Source: an uncultured Porphyromonadaceae bacterium | GTDB taxonomy: Bacteria; Bacteroidota; Bacteroidia; Bacteroidales; Muribaculaceae | Length of the DNA: 64,000 bases | Reading direction: 5' to 3' | Assembly: GCA_947567425.1 (NCBI GenBank) | Contig: CANOLV010000004.1 | Location: 1 to 64,000, forward strand | Part shown: piece after piece, positions 1 to 9,000 of the stretch | Layout of the letters: each line of letters opens with the position of its first letter | Numbering within the stretch: the stretch's first letter is position 1 | The notes under the pieces: model-generated | What the model was told of the DNA's origin: nothing | Database searches by the model: none | The model's input: the letters and a program-made list of their open reading frames with translations, nothing else | Program-made: the position numbers and the translations under genes

Positions 1-173
1 CCGGTGCCAAAAAGAGGTTCGCCCTTACCGGATCAGGAAAGATCAAAAGAAAACATGCTTACAAAAGTCACATCTTGACAAAGAAGACTAAGAAGCAGAA
101 GAGAAACCTTACCCATGCCGGCCTCGTAAACAAGGCTGACGTTCACGAAGTTAAGTCGCTTCTCGCGCTCTAA
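1..173 (+). CDS. rpmI: 50S ribosomal protein L35 (bL35), 5' end missing
   Basis: The window opens inside this gene: reading from base 3 gives about 56 residues of a very basic protein with the L35 pattern [15 protein letters not shown], then a Lys-rich stretch and the ending VKSLLAL before TAA at 171-173. bL35 is a small protein of the large ribosomal subunit, usually about 65 residues, so only some ten N-terminal residues are missing. The next gene is rplT, as in the conserved infC-rpmI-rplT operon. The 132-base gap to rplT is AT-rich and shows no obvious promoter, so co-transcription is likely. Confidence 0.95.
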   Translation, partial: GAKKRFALTGSGKIKRKHAYKSHILTKKTKKQKRNLTHAGLVNKADVHEVKSLLAL

Positions 174-305
174 TGCGTGGCATAGGTCGATCGACACGTT
201 TTCACAGTTTTAATTCGTGATTTTATAATCGTTTTTATTAACCGAATGTTCAGCATCTAATAAAAGAGCAATCAAAAGCCGCTGACGTTCAAAAACATCA
301 AAACA

Positions 306-656
306 ATGCCAAGATCAGTAAATCATGTTGCTTCAAGAGCACGTAGAAAGAAAATCTTAAAACTCACCCGCGGTTACTTCGGATGCCGTAAGAATGTATG
401 GACCGTAGCCAAGAACACTTGGGAAAAGGGTCTTACCTATGCCTATCGCGACCGTAAGGACAAGAAGGGTAACTTCCGTTCACTTTGGATCCAGCGTATC
501 AACGCCGCCGCCCGCGAGGAGAACCTTTCATACTCCAAGCTTATGGGACTTATCCACAAGTCTGGAATCGAAATCAACCGTAAGGTGCTTGCTGACCTCG
601 CCCTCAACAACCCCGCCGCTTTCAAGGCCGTGGTTGAGAAGGTAAAGAATGCATAA
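306..656 (+). CDS. rplT: 50S ribosomal protein L20 (bL20)
   Basis: A 116-residue basic protein with the classic bL20 start [19 protein letters not shown] and the downstream patterns GYFGCRKN and LWIQRINAA. Length and sequence are those of a normal full-length L20, which binds 23S rRNA early in large-subunit assembly. It follows rpmI and is the last gene of this operon: a strong hairpin with a T-rich tail lies 50 bases beyond the stop. In other bacteria L20 represses its own operon by binding the leader; the leader here is outside the window. Confidence 0.98.
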   Translation: MPRSVNHVASRARRKKILKLTRGYFGCRKNVWTVAKNTWEKGLTYAYRDRKDKKGNFRSLWIQRINAAAREENLSYSKLMGLIHKSGIEINRKVLADLALNNPAAFKAVVEKVKNA

Positions 657-706
657 TCCTATCGGCAGAAATGCGGCCTTATAAGCGCGGCAGTTCTGAA
701 ATGTAT

Positions 707-755
707 AAATCCGGACAAATCAGTCGTCAGACCGATTTGTCCGGATTTGTTTTAT
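707..755 (+). terminator. Rho-independent terminator after rplT
   Basis: A perfect 15-bp stem (707-721 with 734-748, arm aaatccggacaaatc) closes a 12-base loop and is followed by a T-rich stretch. It sits 50 bases after the rplT stop and ends the ribosomal protein operon. Confidence 0.88.
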
Positions 756-773
756 CAGCTCCCGGCCGGTGGA

Positions 774-1034
774 TTGCCGTAGGATGTGGATGGACGCACG
801 GGCCGTGCGTCCCTACGTTCGGAGGGAGGTCATGCTGCCATTCCGTGACGGGAGGAGTTGCATATGTCGGGTGCCCGTATTATGTGTGATGGCCGTAGGC
901 ACGTAGCCGGGTACATGGAGCCGATAGGCGACATGTGCCCGGTAATGGGCGATACCCTACATATTGATGTCCGCAGGACATCGGTTGCAGCAAACTCCGG
1001 TGTCTTGATATTTTGGGATTGCCGTAGGCACGCC
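774..1034. repeat. Structured intergenic repeat, copy A
   Basis: An intergenic block that matches copy B at about 5725-5975 over roughly 240 bases in the same orientation. Three inverted repeats are shared. The first is a perfect 21-base palindrome, ggacgcacgg-g-ccgtgcgtcc, at 792-812. The second is an 11-bp stem ccgggtacatg/catgtgcccgg at about 907-942, with an inner gcc/ggc pair in its loop. The third is gatgtcc-gca-ggacatc at about 966-982. The motif gccgtaggc occurs twice (about 892 and 1021). Short open frames here are not conserved in frame between the copies. It could be a non-autonomous mobile repeat of the REP or MITE kind, or a structured RNA; no transposase is nearby. Confidence 0.75.
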
Positions 1035-1111
1035 GGCAGAGCCGGCGAAGATGTGTAGCCACAAGCGAGGTCGCTGTAGGCGACCGTAGCTTGCGGTGGC
1101 CGTCGAGAGAG
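1035..1111. other. Palindromic filler downstream of the TPR regulator
   Basis: Between copy A and the stop of the minus-strand regulator lies a nested inverted repeat (ccacaagc...gcttgcggtgg around gtcgc/gcgac, about 1060-1103). It lacks a T-run on either strand, so it is not a typical terminator. I see no gene here. Confidence 0.4.
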
Positions 1112-2779
1112 TCAGGCGCAGTCGTATCGGTTCAGCCAATCTTCGAGCGATGTGTCGCCTTTGATGTAGAGCTTTTCGGTGCGTATGCGGTATTTGCGCT
1201 TCTTCAGGGCCGCCTCGTTGATGCTTAAGAGAAGGAGTATGTCGTGGTTAGAAATTCCCAATTTGATCATAGCGCACAGAGTCATATCAAGATCCGTCAG
1301 AGTGGGATATTTATGCTTAAGTCCGGAGATAAGCCCGTTATAGCAGAGGTCGATCATATCGACCAGATGTTTCCCCTCCTCTGGAGTAATGACCAGCTGC
1401 GCCTTCGATTTTAGGCGTTTACTGTCGGACATGTCTTTTAGCGAACGGACTTTTTTTATTACTTGATCCGCTTTCATTATATATTCGGCGAGATATGCCG
1501 AGTTTTCCCGTTCCTGCATTACCACCTTTGACATGTCGGCCTGTACCTTGACCATGGCCTCCTCTACCATCTGTTCACGGGCCATTTCCATGGATGCTAT
1601 CAGGCATTTGTGTTTATGTAAGACCGATATAAGTCCGATTATCACTATTAGTAATACTGTTATGGAGCTGACCAATATTAATTGCAAGTTTCTGTTGTTT
1701 AAGTCAGTGGCTTCTTTCTCAATTCGTAGCTCAAGTAGATTATAGCGTTTATTAAGTTCAGATGTTTTATCATTAAATCGAATAGATTCGAGTGAATCTT
1801 TAAGCAAATTGTATTTTGTCAAGTGTTCGATAGCTTTCTTATAGTTTCCTCTTGCAGTTTCAAGTTTACCCAGATCTTGTTCTCGAATCATTTTAAGGGA
1901 TGGACCGCGATAATCAAAGTTTTTGTTTATGCAGACTTCTGCCGAATCAAATTGACCAAGGCTGATTAGAATTGAACCTTTAAGAGAGTTTATTGATGAT
2001 GAGTTCCCGTAGTTGTTTATATATGAAGCGGCTTCAATGGCCGTATTGATATATTTTAGGGCCTCAGAATAATTATTCTGTGCAAAATATGACAGAGCTA
2101 TCGCTTCATTTATGACAGCTTTATATCTTCCGGTAGAGTCGTCCTGCAATATGCCAAGCGCTTCGAAAAGATATTTACGTGCATCATCGTATTTATTTTC
2201 GTATATTAGATTTTCTCCGATTTCATTTAGGCATGCGAGTGTCCTATATGGATCGTGAAGCGTTGAGGCATGGTCTTTTGCTCTTATAAGATGATGTATA
2301 GATTCATCGTAAGGATGATGTCGGCTGAGTAAATTGCCCCAAAAATATTCCACATAATAGTTTAGTAAGGTGTCAGACAATTGGCTGGAATATTTGTGAG
2401 CTTCGCGTATGTAATTTAAAGCTATGCTATCATTATTTAAGTCGCTGTTTACATCGCTCAGGTATACGTAGCACCACGCCAATTTATGGATATCGCGGTG
2501 TGCCGAATAATATTCTGTGGCTTTTCGTATGAGTGAGTCGTTTTCGGGGCGGATATAGTTCCTTGATCGGGCTTGAGTCATCAGCAGGGCAAACCAGGCA
2601 CTCTCCTCCTCATTGAAGGTGGCCGTGGAGTCAAGCCCTGACAAAATCATCAGCGAGCTGTCGGGATGGATAAACATAAGTTGTTCTGCCCGGCGCAGGT
2701 CGGACTGATGGTGGGATTTTTCGTGGCAGGCCATTGTCAGCACAAGCAACATCAAGGCTAATATCGGTAATCTTTTCAT
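1112..2779 (-). CDS. Membrane-anchored TPR regulator with LuxR-like C-terminal helix-turn-helix
   Basis: 555 residues in four parts. An N-terminal lipoprotein-type signal (LTMAC, Cys18) comes first. A helical region of about 30-340 follows, with TPR-like repeats (for example NKYDDARKYLFEALGIL and NNYSEALKYINTAIEA). A hydrophobic membrane segment lies at about 366-387, then a coiled stretch. The C-terminal domain at about 490-545 (LTDLDMTLCAMIKLGISNHD, ALKKRKYRIRTEKL) resembles a LuxR-type DNA-binding domain. This layout is common among Bacteroidales envelope-tethered regulators; the signal sensed is unknown. A consensus promoter lies just upstream (2799-2830). The gene is divergent from the DUF3244 gene and may control it. 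The middle of the gene is AT-rich compared with the rest of the window. Confidence 0.75.
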   Translation of the reverse strand: MKRLPILALMLLVLTMACHEKSHHQSDLRRAEQLMFIHPDSSLMILSGLDSTATFNEEESAWFALLMTQARSRNYIRPENDSLIRKATEYYSAHRDIHKLAWCYVYLSDVNSDLNNDSIALNYIREAHKYSSQLSDTLLNYYVEYFWGNLLSRHHPYDESIHHLIRAKDHASTLHDPYRTLACLNEIGENLIYENKYDDARKYLFEALGILQDDSTGRYKAVINEAIALSYFAQNNYSEALKYINTAIEAASYINNYGNSSSINSLKGSILISLGQFDSAEVCINKNFDYRGPSLKMIREQDLGKLETARGNYKKAIEHLTKYNLLKDSLESIRFNDKTSELNKRYNLLELRIEKEATDLNNRNLQLILVSSITVLLIVIIGLISVLHKHKCLIASMEMAREQMVEEAMVKVQADMSKVVMQERENSAYLAEYIMKADQVIKKVRSLKDMSDSKRLKSKAQLVITPEEGKHLVDMIDLCYNGLISGLKHKYPTLTDLDMTLCAMIKLGISNHDILLLLSINEAALKKRKYRIRTEKLYIKGDTSLEDWLNRYDCA

Positions 2780-2798
2780 TGTGTTTTTGCCTATTATG

Positions 2799-2830
2799 CA
2801 AATGTAGAAATTTTAATCCGTCTGTGCAAA
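2799..2830 (-). promoter_or_regulatory. Bacteroidetes promoter for the TPR regulator
   Basis: On the minus strand TTTG (2830-2827), a 20-base spacer, then TACATTTG (2806-2799), an exact match to the Bacteroidetes sigma consensus TTTG/TAnnTTTG. The ATG at 2779 is about 20 bases downstream, so the leader is very short. Confidence 0.8.
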
Positions 2831-2841
2831 TTTAGCTCTGC

Positions 2842-2969
2842 CTGGTGGGCTAAAATTGAGGCTGTAACCGTGATGTCCACCATCTTTTAGTGGTGTTGGA
2901 TGGTATTTCGCTTATAGTCAACAGCATGCGTGGTGGGCGCTGATGTGAAATGTCCACCACGTGTCCACC
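2842..2969. promoter_or_regulatory. Cluster of GTCCACC / GGTGGGC motifs between divergent promoters
   Basis: Three copies of tgtccacc (2874-2881, 2951-2958, 2962-2969) and two reverse-oriented ggtgggc copies (about 2844-2850 and 2932-2938) fall within 130 bases between the promoters of the TPR regulator and the DUF3244 gene. cgtggtgg at 2929-2936 pairs perfectly with ccaccacg at 2954-2961. The last two copies end 7 bases before the -33 element of the DUF3244 promoter, a usual activator position. Binding by the neighbouring regulator is inference. Confidence 0.5.
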
Positions 2970-2976
2970 GTGAATT

Positions 2977-3008
2977 CTTGTGTCGGTGAGTTTTTCGGTC
3001 TAAATTTG
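2977..3008 (+). promoter_or_regulatory. Bacteroidetes promoter for the DUF3244 gene
   Basis: cTTG (2977-2980), 20 bases, then TAAATTTG (3001-3008). The chosen ATG at 3045 lies 36 bases downstream. This placement rules out the upstream in-frame ATG at 2961, which precedes the promoter. Confidence 0.72.
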
Positions 3009-3044
3009 CGATTGTCAATTGACCAAATTATTAACCATAATGTA

Positions 3045-3401
3045 ATGAATGTGAAAAAGCAGATTATTTTATCAGTTGCATTATTTGCAATGTCTATTGG
3101 CCTTTGCAGTGCGGACAATATTCCGTTTTATCGTGCTGATGACAAATCGAGAGCAAAGAATGAAGTTCCGGTTACAGGCGACTACGACGATTCAAGCGGT
3201 GAGTTAGCGCTGAAGTTCACTGAAAGCTCAACCTACACGGTCGAGGTCTACAGCGAAAAGGCTCTCGTCTACTCCGCCCGTGTGACGGTCGACTCCTATC
3301 GGGAAGTCAGCGTCAGAGTGAAGTCGTTTGACGCCGAACTCCACACCATCGTGGTCACCGACTCCAGTGGCAACAGCTACGAAGGCGACTTCTTCGTATA
3401 G
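3045..3401 (+). CDS. Secreted DUF3244-family small protein
   Basis: 118 residues from the ATG at 3045: a Sec signal peptide (MNVKKQIILSVALFAMSIG, cleavage after about LCSA), then a short all-beta domain with alternating hydrophobic strands (YTVEVYSEKALVYSARV, ELHTIVVTDSSGNSYEGDF) typical of DUF3244 proteins of Bacteroidales. The start at 3045 is chosen because a promoter lies between it and the upstream in-frame ATG and because it gives a clean signal peptide. Function is unknown. It is divergent from the TPR/LuxR-like regulator and probably controlled through the shared intergenic motifs. Assignment to DUF3244 is by general resemblance. Confidence 0.6.
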   Translation: MNVKKQIILSVALFAMSIGLCSADNIPFYRADDKSRAKNEVPVTGDYDDSSGELALKFTESSTYTVEVYSEKALVYSARVTVDSYREVSVRVKSFDAELHTIVVTDSSGNSYEGDFFV

Positions 3402-3499
3402 ATGACTTGACTGACCTTATTAGATGCCCCGTGCATCTGCTCTACTGCTCTTGCCCCTCTCTCCTCAACTATTTTATTAACCTTTAAAAACAAATTGCA

Positions 3500-4264
3500 A
3501 TGAAAAAATTAATTCTTTCCGCGCTAAGTGTCATGTGTCTCATGTGCTAATGCTCAAACGAAGAAGTAATAGCTGATTCATCTCAAAAAGAGAATTGTAT
3601 CATATCGGTGAATTGTCGAGGGTTTAATAGTTCATTCAATGCTCTTCAAGCTACATTCCCAATTGCAAGTAAACTGAACTTTATGTCTCGTTCACTTACG
3701 AATCCTATTGATTTTAATGCGCAAGTTGTACAGTCGGAGGAGGAGTTGAAAGAAATCTTCAGACCTTGGGTAGAAAGCGGAAAAGCACTCATAAAGGGAG
3801 CCATTGCTTCTTGTGACGATTTGGAACTTTCTGCAGAAGATTTGAATGTACTTGAGAGTCTGACTGATCCTGATATAGCAATGTTTGCATTGACAATGTC
3901 AACTTATACTCAAGATGACCAGATAATTAGTGACGATGGACGTATGATACCAATGGATCATGTGAGGGACTGTTTTTTTCAGGCAGTAGGAATCTCTGAC
4001 ATAATGGCGATATTGACCGCCCTGCAGACTAAAAATATAAATAGAATACTTACAGTAATACTTACAAGAACTCAGTTCATTAGTGTTATGTCAAAGTTTT
4101 TGAGAGGAATGTCGTATGTAGGTCTTGCCATAATGGCGTATGAATTCATAGAATGCGTATACTTTGATGCAGTTCCAATTGAAGATCGGAATATCGATTT
4201 AAATGAAATTAGTAGTACAGTGGAATGCGATGCATATGTTTCTATAGAATTAGTGCATGATTAA
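3500..4264 (+). pseudogene. Lipoprotein gene interrupted by an in-frame stop in the signal peptide
   Basis: From the ATG at 3500 the frame reads MKKLILSALSVMCLMC, then TAA at 3548-3550, then CSNEEVIADSSQKENC and on in the same frame to the stop at 4262-4264. Without the TAA this would be a 254-residue lipoprotein with the stop at the -1 position of the lipobox, followed by Cys-Ser-Asn-Glu-Glu, which suits Bacteroidales surface lipoproteins. A single base change from TCA (Ser) would explain it. The rest is intact: an acidic helical region, then a hydrophobic hairpin near the end (VGISDIMAILTALQ, YVGLAIMAYEFIECV). Internal starts (GTG 3608, ATG 3683) would give a cytoplasmic product. A recent pseudogene is likeliest; a sequencing error is possible. 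The function is unrecognised, and base composition is clearly AT-richer than the window average. Confidence 0.7.
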
Positions 4265-4323
4265 TTAAAAATAATATTATTTTGCAAGTATCTAAAACCA
4301 AACATTCTTAAATCCAAATTGGT

Positions 4324-4959
4324 ATGGCATTGAAGAATATATCACTTGTTTCACCTAATGCGGCATTAGTTTATGCCGCATTGGGCTTTTTGGCAATGGC
4401 TCTCTATACCTCCGGAGATATAGCACCGTTGTTCAACATCATTCTGTTAATAGCATGCGTGGTAGTATTGGTGATGTATATCGCACGTCGCACAGATGCC
4501 GTCAACATGCGCCGTCTGTCAGGAATTCTCTTGTTTGTCTGCGCCGCAGAGTGGAGCTACATTAAGAATATGCAGGATGGATGGTTCGCATCTTGGAAGT
4601 GGGCACTGGCGATATGTGTAATCTGTTCATTAAGCCTGTTTACCGGAGATTTTAAGGATATATGTCGCAGAAATGGAAAATTTCCTGCCATTATGGCTCT
4701 GACATGGCTCTGGCTTTGGATGATACTTCATTTTATAAACATACCGGAGGGTGCTGACACATGGATCGCTGTCCTATGGTACACCTTCACATTGACTGTA
4801 GCTATCAGTGTCGCATCCGGATATATACGCCATTTTTCAGGAATATTTCTTCCGTTATGTTTTTATTTGAGCCTAATGGACATAATATATTACCAGATAT
4901 ATCCTTGGATAGCTCTCGGCATCGTGCCTGTTCAGAGCATACCATGGATAGTTATTTAG
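4324..4959 (+). CDS. Hypothetical multi-pass membrane protein
   Basis: 211 residues, almost wholly hydrophobic, with about six predicted membrane segments (LVYAALGFLAMALYTSG, LFNIILLIACVVVLVMYIA, then four more) separated by short polar loops. There are no recognisable motifs or family. It lies 59 bases after the interrupted lipoprotein gene and 102 bases before another small membrane protein, in the same direction. The trio may form an accessory operon in the AT-rich segment between two direct repeats. Function unknown; an inner-membrane location is the only supported statement. Confidence 0.55.
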   Translation: MALKNISLVSPNAALVYAALGFLAMALYTSGDIAPLFNIILLIACVVVLVMYIARRTDAVNMRRLSGILLFVCAAEWSYIKNMQDGWFASWKWALAICVICSLSLFTGDFKDICRRNGKFPAIMALTWLWLWMILHFINIPEGADTWIAVLWYTFTLTVAISVASGYIRHFSGIFLPLCFYLSLMDIIYYQIYPWIALGIVPVQSIPWIVI

Positions 4960-5061
4960 CGGTGATAAACCTGACGGCGGAGGTACGGATAGCAATGAAT
5001 AGTTCCCTGTGTTGGAAAAATATGACTCTAACAGATTATACTCACCCAATAGTTTAGATTT

Positions 5062-5442
5062 ATGAAAAGTTCGGAAAAATGTAGTTATTTGCTCGGAATC
5101 CTGGAGATGCTATTCATAATGCTTGGTATATGGACCATGCTGTGGATTCCAATATATCGTTGTGAAACAGAATCTCAAACTGTCTCGTCATTTTTGGGCA
5201 TGTTTATAATGGTGGTGGTCTTCGATGCGTTCAAAAAAGCCATGAAGAAAGGCTTCCATTTCGGGTATATAATCTCGGGCGTTGCGATATTATCGTCATT
5301 GTGGTACTTTTATGTTTCCCAAGGAACGATAAAGGATATGATATTTTATGGATGTATCGTGACGGCGGCTATAATTGACATTATCCGAACGAGGTTATTG
5401 CATAATTCAAGCAATGGAATGCTCCGGGTTGACAGTAAATAG
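5062..5442 (+). CDS. Hypothetical small membrane protein
   Basis: 126 residues with four likely membrane segments (LLGILEMLFIMLGIWTMLWI, FLGMFIMVVVFDAFKKAM, YIISGVAILSSLWYFYV, MIFYGCIVTAAIIDIIRT). I recognise no family. It is the last gene of the accessory segment; a terminator starts 14 bases after the stop and the repeat-rich region follows. Its link to the preceding membrane protein is by proximity and shared orientation only. Confidence 0.55.
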   Translation: MKSSEKCSYLLGILEMLFIMLGIWTMLWIPIYRCETESQTVSSFLGMFIMVVVFDAFKKAMKKGFHFGYIISGVAILSSLWYFYVSQGTIKDMIFYGCIVTAAIIDIIRTRLLHNSSNGMLRVDSK

Positions 5443-5456
5443 TAGTCGTATAAGTG

Positions 5457-5479
5457 CGGCTACTCTGTAGCCGTTTTTT
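5457..5479 (+). terminator. Rho-independent terminator after the accessory operon
   Basis: A 6-bp stem cggcta/tagccg (5457-5462 with 5468-5473) with a 5-base loop is followed directly by six T (5474-5479). Confidence 0.8.
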
Positions 5480-5724
5480 GTGGGGGGAGAGGTGCCTGTA
5501 CCCCAAGCTGCGCGCGGCTCTGCCGAGCTTGCTTGGGGCTATCATTGTGTCGTGGCTCCACCACGATAGCCTACGGCACGGCTCAGTATGCCGGGCTGCG
5601 ATGGGCGTGGGGAGGACTGAGTTGCCACAACCTAATATAGGATGGCGGGGCGTGAGGTCCCGGCACATGTCGCCTGACGGCTCAATATGCCGGGTTACGA
5701 TGGGCGTTGATGGCAGGGTATTGG
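5480..5724. repeat. Patchwork of inverted and direct repeats
   Basis: A gene-free region with several small elements: ccccaagc/gcttggggc (5501-5508 with 5531-5538), tcgtgg/ccacga at about 5550-5566, gcctacggc at 5569-5577, and an imperfect direct repeat of about 33 bases (about 5578-5610 and 5677-5709, sharing acggctca, atatgccggg and cgatgggcgt). It is contiguous with copy B and resembles fragments of the same repeat family. Open frames here appear on both strands and look non-coding. Confidence 0.55.
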
Positions 5725-5975
5725 GATGGTTGTAAGCGGACGCACGGGCCGTGCGTCCCTACGGCGGTGTGGTCTGCACCGCCGCCATTCCCTGACGGGA
5801 GGAGTTGCAGATGTCGGATGCCCGTATTATGTGGTGATGCCGGAGGCTCGTAGCCGGGTACATGGAGCCGTTAGGCGACATGTGCCCGGTCATAGTTGAT
5901 ATCCGCATATTGATGTCTGCAGGACATCGATTGTAGCAAACTTCTATCTCTGATGCCGGAGGCACGCCGGCAGGA
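5725..5975. repeat. Structured intergenic repeat, copy B
   Basis: A direct-orientation match to copy A near 774-1034. The same three hairpins are present in the same order: palindrome ggacgcacgg-g-ccgtgcgtcc at 5738-5758, ccgggtacatg/catgtgcccgg at about 5854-5888, and gatgtc-tgca-ggacatc at about 5912-5929. The one base change in the third stem still allows a G-U pair in RNA. Stems are kept while the sequence between the first and second hairpins differs, which suggests that structure matters. With copy A it brackets the 1112-5442 accessory genes. Confidence 0.75.
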
Positions 5976-5981
5976 GGACAT

Positions 5982-6018
5982 AAAATGGCGAAGGCGGTCC
6001 GTGGTGGGCCGCCTTCGC
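5982..6018 (-). terminator. Terminator of the 1,494-residue secreted protein gene
   Basis: On the minus strand a perfect 10-bp stem gcgaaggcgg/ccgccttcgc (arms at 6018-6009 and 5997-5988) is followed by a short T-rich run (cattttat). It lies 30 bases after the stop at 6048. Confidence 0.75.
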
Positions 6019-6047
6019 TGTGTTGGGGTTGTGTAGGGATGTCGATG

Positions 6048-9000
6048 TTATTTGACGATCACTTTTTCTGCGTGAGAACCTACGGTGACGATGTAGATGC
6101 CTTGTGAAGCATCGTATCTTACGGTCTGTGCCGCAGGCGATTCGCGATATATGACCTTTCCGTCGACGGTGAGGATGCTCACGTCGACACCTTCAGCGCC
6201 GTTGATGACGATGGTGCGTCCGTCGACGCTTACCATTGCGCCCGACATCTCGATATTGCCGATACCGGAGGTGGTGAGGTCGACAGAGTTGGACGGTGCG
6301 GATTCACCCTTGTCGTAAACTGCGGTGACAACGTAGGTGTGCAGTCCGTTTTCGGCTGTGGCATCGGTGAATGTGGGTTCGGCTATGGTGCTGTCATTGA
6401 TCTTCACTCCGTCGCGGTAGACGTTGTAGCCCTGCAGTGTGAGTCCGTCGCCGGGAGTGGCGGGGATGAATGTCACGTCGTCGACCAGGAATATGAACCG
6501 GTCGGGCGATACGCAGCGGATGGCGAAGTAGCGACTTCCTTCGGGAACGTCAAACTCATACTTAGTCCACTGTGCGGGCACCTCTTTGGTGTCGCCTACC
6601 TTAGTGAAGTTCTCGATTGCGGTTCCGGTGGTCGAGTAGTAGAATTCAAATTTCTCGATGTAGTCGCTGTGGTATGACATCGCGAAGAACGAAATCTTCT
6701 GAGCTATTCCGCATAGGCGCGGGGAGATGGCCCAGTCGTCGTTGAGTTTTGACGCGGCGGCAAAAGATGCGAGCGCCTTGACTCCGCTATGTGCGTAGTC
6801 GGCGGGTTCGCCGGCAAGGCCTTCAAATGTGCCGTCAAACACGATGTAGGCCATCGGGCTGTTGCTGTTGGGGAAGGAGACGTTGCCGATGCCGTAGGTC
6901 CTGGATTCGTCGAGGTCGATGAAAGTCCACTCGTCAACATCGTTGACGGCGAACGATTCGGCGCTTTCAAATCCTTCGGTCACGCTTACCGGGGCTGATT
7001 CGGTCTCAGGCTTGTCCCAGGCGAGTACTGCGGCTTTCTGCTCGTCGAGAGAACCGCGGAGGTTGGTTGCCACAGGATATTTCGGCATTTTCACAGTGGC
7101 GGATGCCTTCTTCGACACGTTGTCGGAAGTGTCCATGTCGGTGTCGTACTTAACCACGGCGTGGTAGCTTACCGATTCGGGCGATACAGTGCCCACGCTG
7201 GTGGTGAACACAACTGTGGCCATGGCTCCTGGCTCAACGGCTACGCCGGGCTTGGTGGCTATGAGCTTGTCGTCGCGGTAAAGCTCTACGGTGTAGTCTT
7301 CTACCTTGCGAGATCCTGCGTTTTCGACTGTGACGGTCACATTGAAGTCAGTGTCGGCAAGCACTTTCTTGGGCAGGTCGATGGCGTATGCTGCGAGGTT
7401 GTAGGCTAAATACTCCTTGACGGAGATATTGTCAATCAGAGTGTTTTTGAACGACGCTATCTTGGAGATCCATTTCAGCTGTACGGTCTTGCCCGCGTAT
7501 TTATTAAGCTGTACGAGCACCTTGGCCCATCCTGCCTTGTCGGTTATCTCGTTCATCTTGAACTCGCCGAGCGACTTCTCTACGCCACCCTCTTTGACGA
7601 GGACTTCGATAATGTTGCGGTCATTGAGCGCACCGTCGGAGCTCGGGATATTGTAGGCGAAGAAAGTCAGCACGGGGTTTGTCAGTCCGGTCAGATCGAT
7701 TTTTCCGGTGAAGAGCGCTGCTGCATCGTTGCCGTGTTCGCCTGATGAAGCCGCAAAGCCGTTGTCGTTGTCGGCGGAGGTCACTCCGAGGCTGTTGGTG
7801 TCGGTGTAGAGGGCCCATGAGGTGTCGCCTACCACCGGTGCGCCGTCAATGGCATGCGAGGTGGCTCCATCGGCAAATGATTCGAAATAAGGCACTGCGT
7901 CAGCCTTGCCGACAGGTATGCTCGCCGACAGGGCGGGAGTGCCGCCGGTAGAGGTCTTTGCATTCACCTGGAAGTAGTAGAACTGCTGAGGGGTGTCGGC
8001 GTCGACAACGCGGTAGGTATAGGTGTTGGCGGTGAGGTTCTCGGCCACGACGGCGGTGGTCTCTCCGCATACGCTTACAAGGTCATATTTGATAAGTTCG
8101 GGATTGATGGCGAATCCGTCTACGTCAGTGGTCGGGGTCTGCCATGTCACGGTCACTTCACCGACGTTTGCTGTCTCCTTGGCTGTTACTTTGGTAGCGG
8201 CCGCCGGAACGTTGATGCCCACATACGCTGAATCGACGGCTTCCCATCCTCGTCCGTGCTCGTTGTAGCCTACCACGGCATAGATGTGCTTTCCGGCCGG
8301 AGCGGTCTCGTCCTTGAATGAGACGGCGGCACCGGCTGCGGGCTGGTTCTTGGTGTCGATTACAGTTCCGTCGCGCAGAATCTCAACTTTGTCAAGCGAT
8401 TCAATAGCATTGCCGAGGAGATTCTTGGCGGGAGCGTTGAAAGTGATGTCGGCCACCAGCGCACCATTCTGGTCAGGGGCTACGGCCAGTTTGGTCGGGG
8501 CTTCCGGTATGAGAGCGGTAGTGCCCTCTTCGAGCATGAGATTGTCGACATCGATATAGAACTGGTTCTTCTTGGTCATGCCGTGTATGCCGATGTAGTA
8601 GAGTCCGTCGGTGTCGGCCTTAACGTATGCCGAGAACTTGCGGCCGTCGCCGGCGTTGATCTCCTGGACTTCGATAAGCACGTTGGTCATGTCGGCCACG
8701 GTATTGCCCTTGCCGTAGCGCACTTCGAAGCATTCGGTGTAGGATTTGGCCGTGGTCAGATCCATCGAGAACTTATAGATCTTATCCTTCTCCAGCCTGA
8801 TGGGCGGAGTGATGAGCCAGTCGTTCATGTTGAGGGTGGCATTTTCGCGGATGCGTGCTTTGCCTAAGTTGTAGGTCCAGACTTTACCGTCGTTGTTCCC
8901 GTCGATTATCGTGAATGTCGACAGGGCCGCGGCGTTGGGGAATGTCTCGCTGTAGGGCGGAACCATCTGTCCGAGTCCGATGGAGTTCGACTGACCGGCA

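Noticed and set aside
657..760. A Bacteroidales-1 type RNA downstream of rplT
   Set aside because: That RNA is often found after rplT and carries its own promoter; here only a terminator hairpin follows and no TAnnTTTG element precedes it.
671..1139. Short open frames on both strands in repeat A
   Set aside because: They overlap hairpins and are not kept in frame in copy B; no ribosome site or family resemblance.
4761..5057. 98-residue frame overlapping the end of the 4324 membrane gene
   Set aside because: It lies mostly inside a better-supported gene in another frame and has no coherent hydrophobic or domain pattern.
5381..5965. Open frames in repeat region B
   Set aside because: They lie on both strands across palindromes and repeats, with no match to any protein family.
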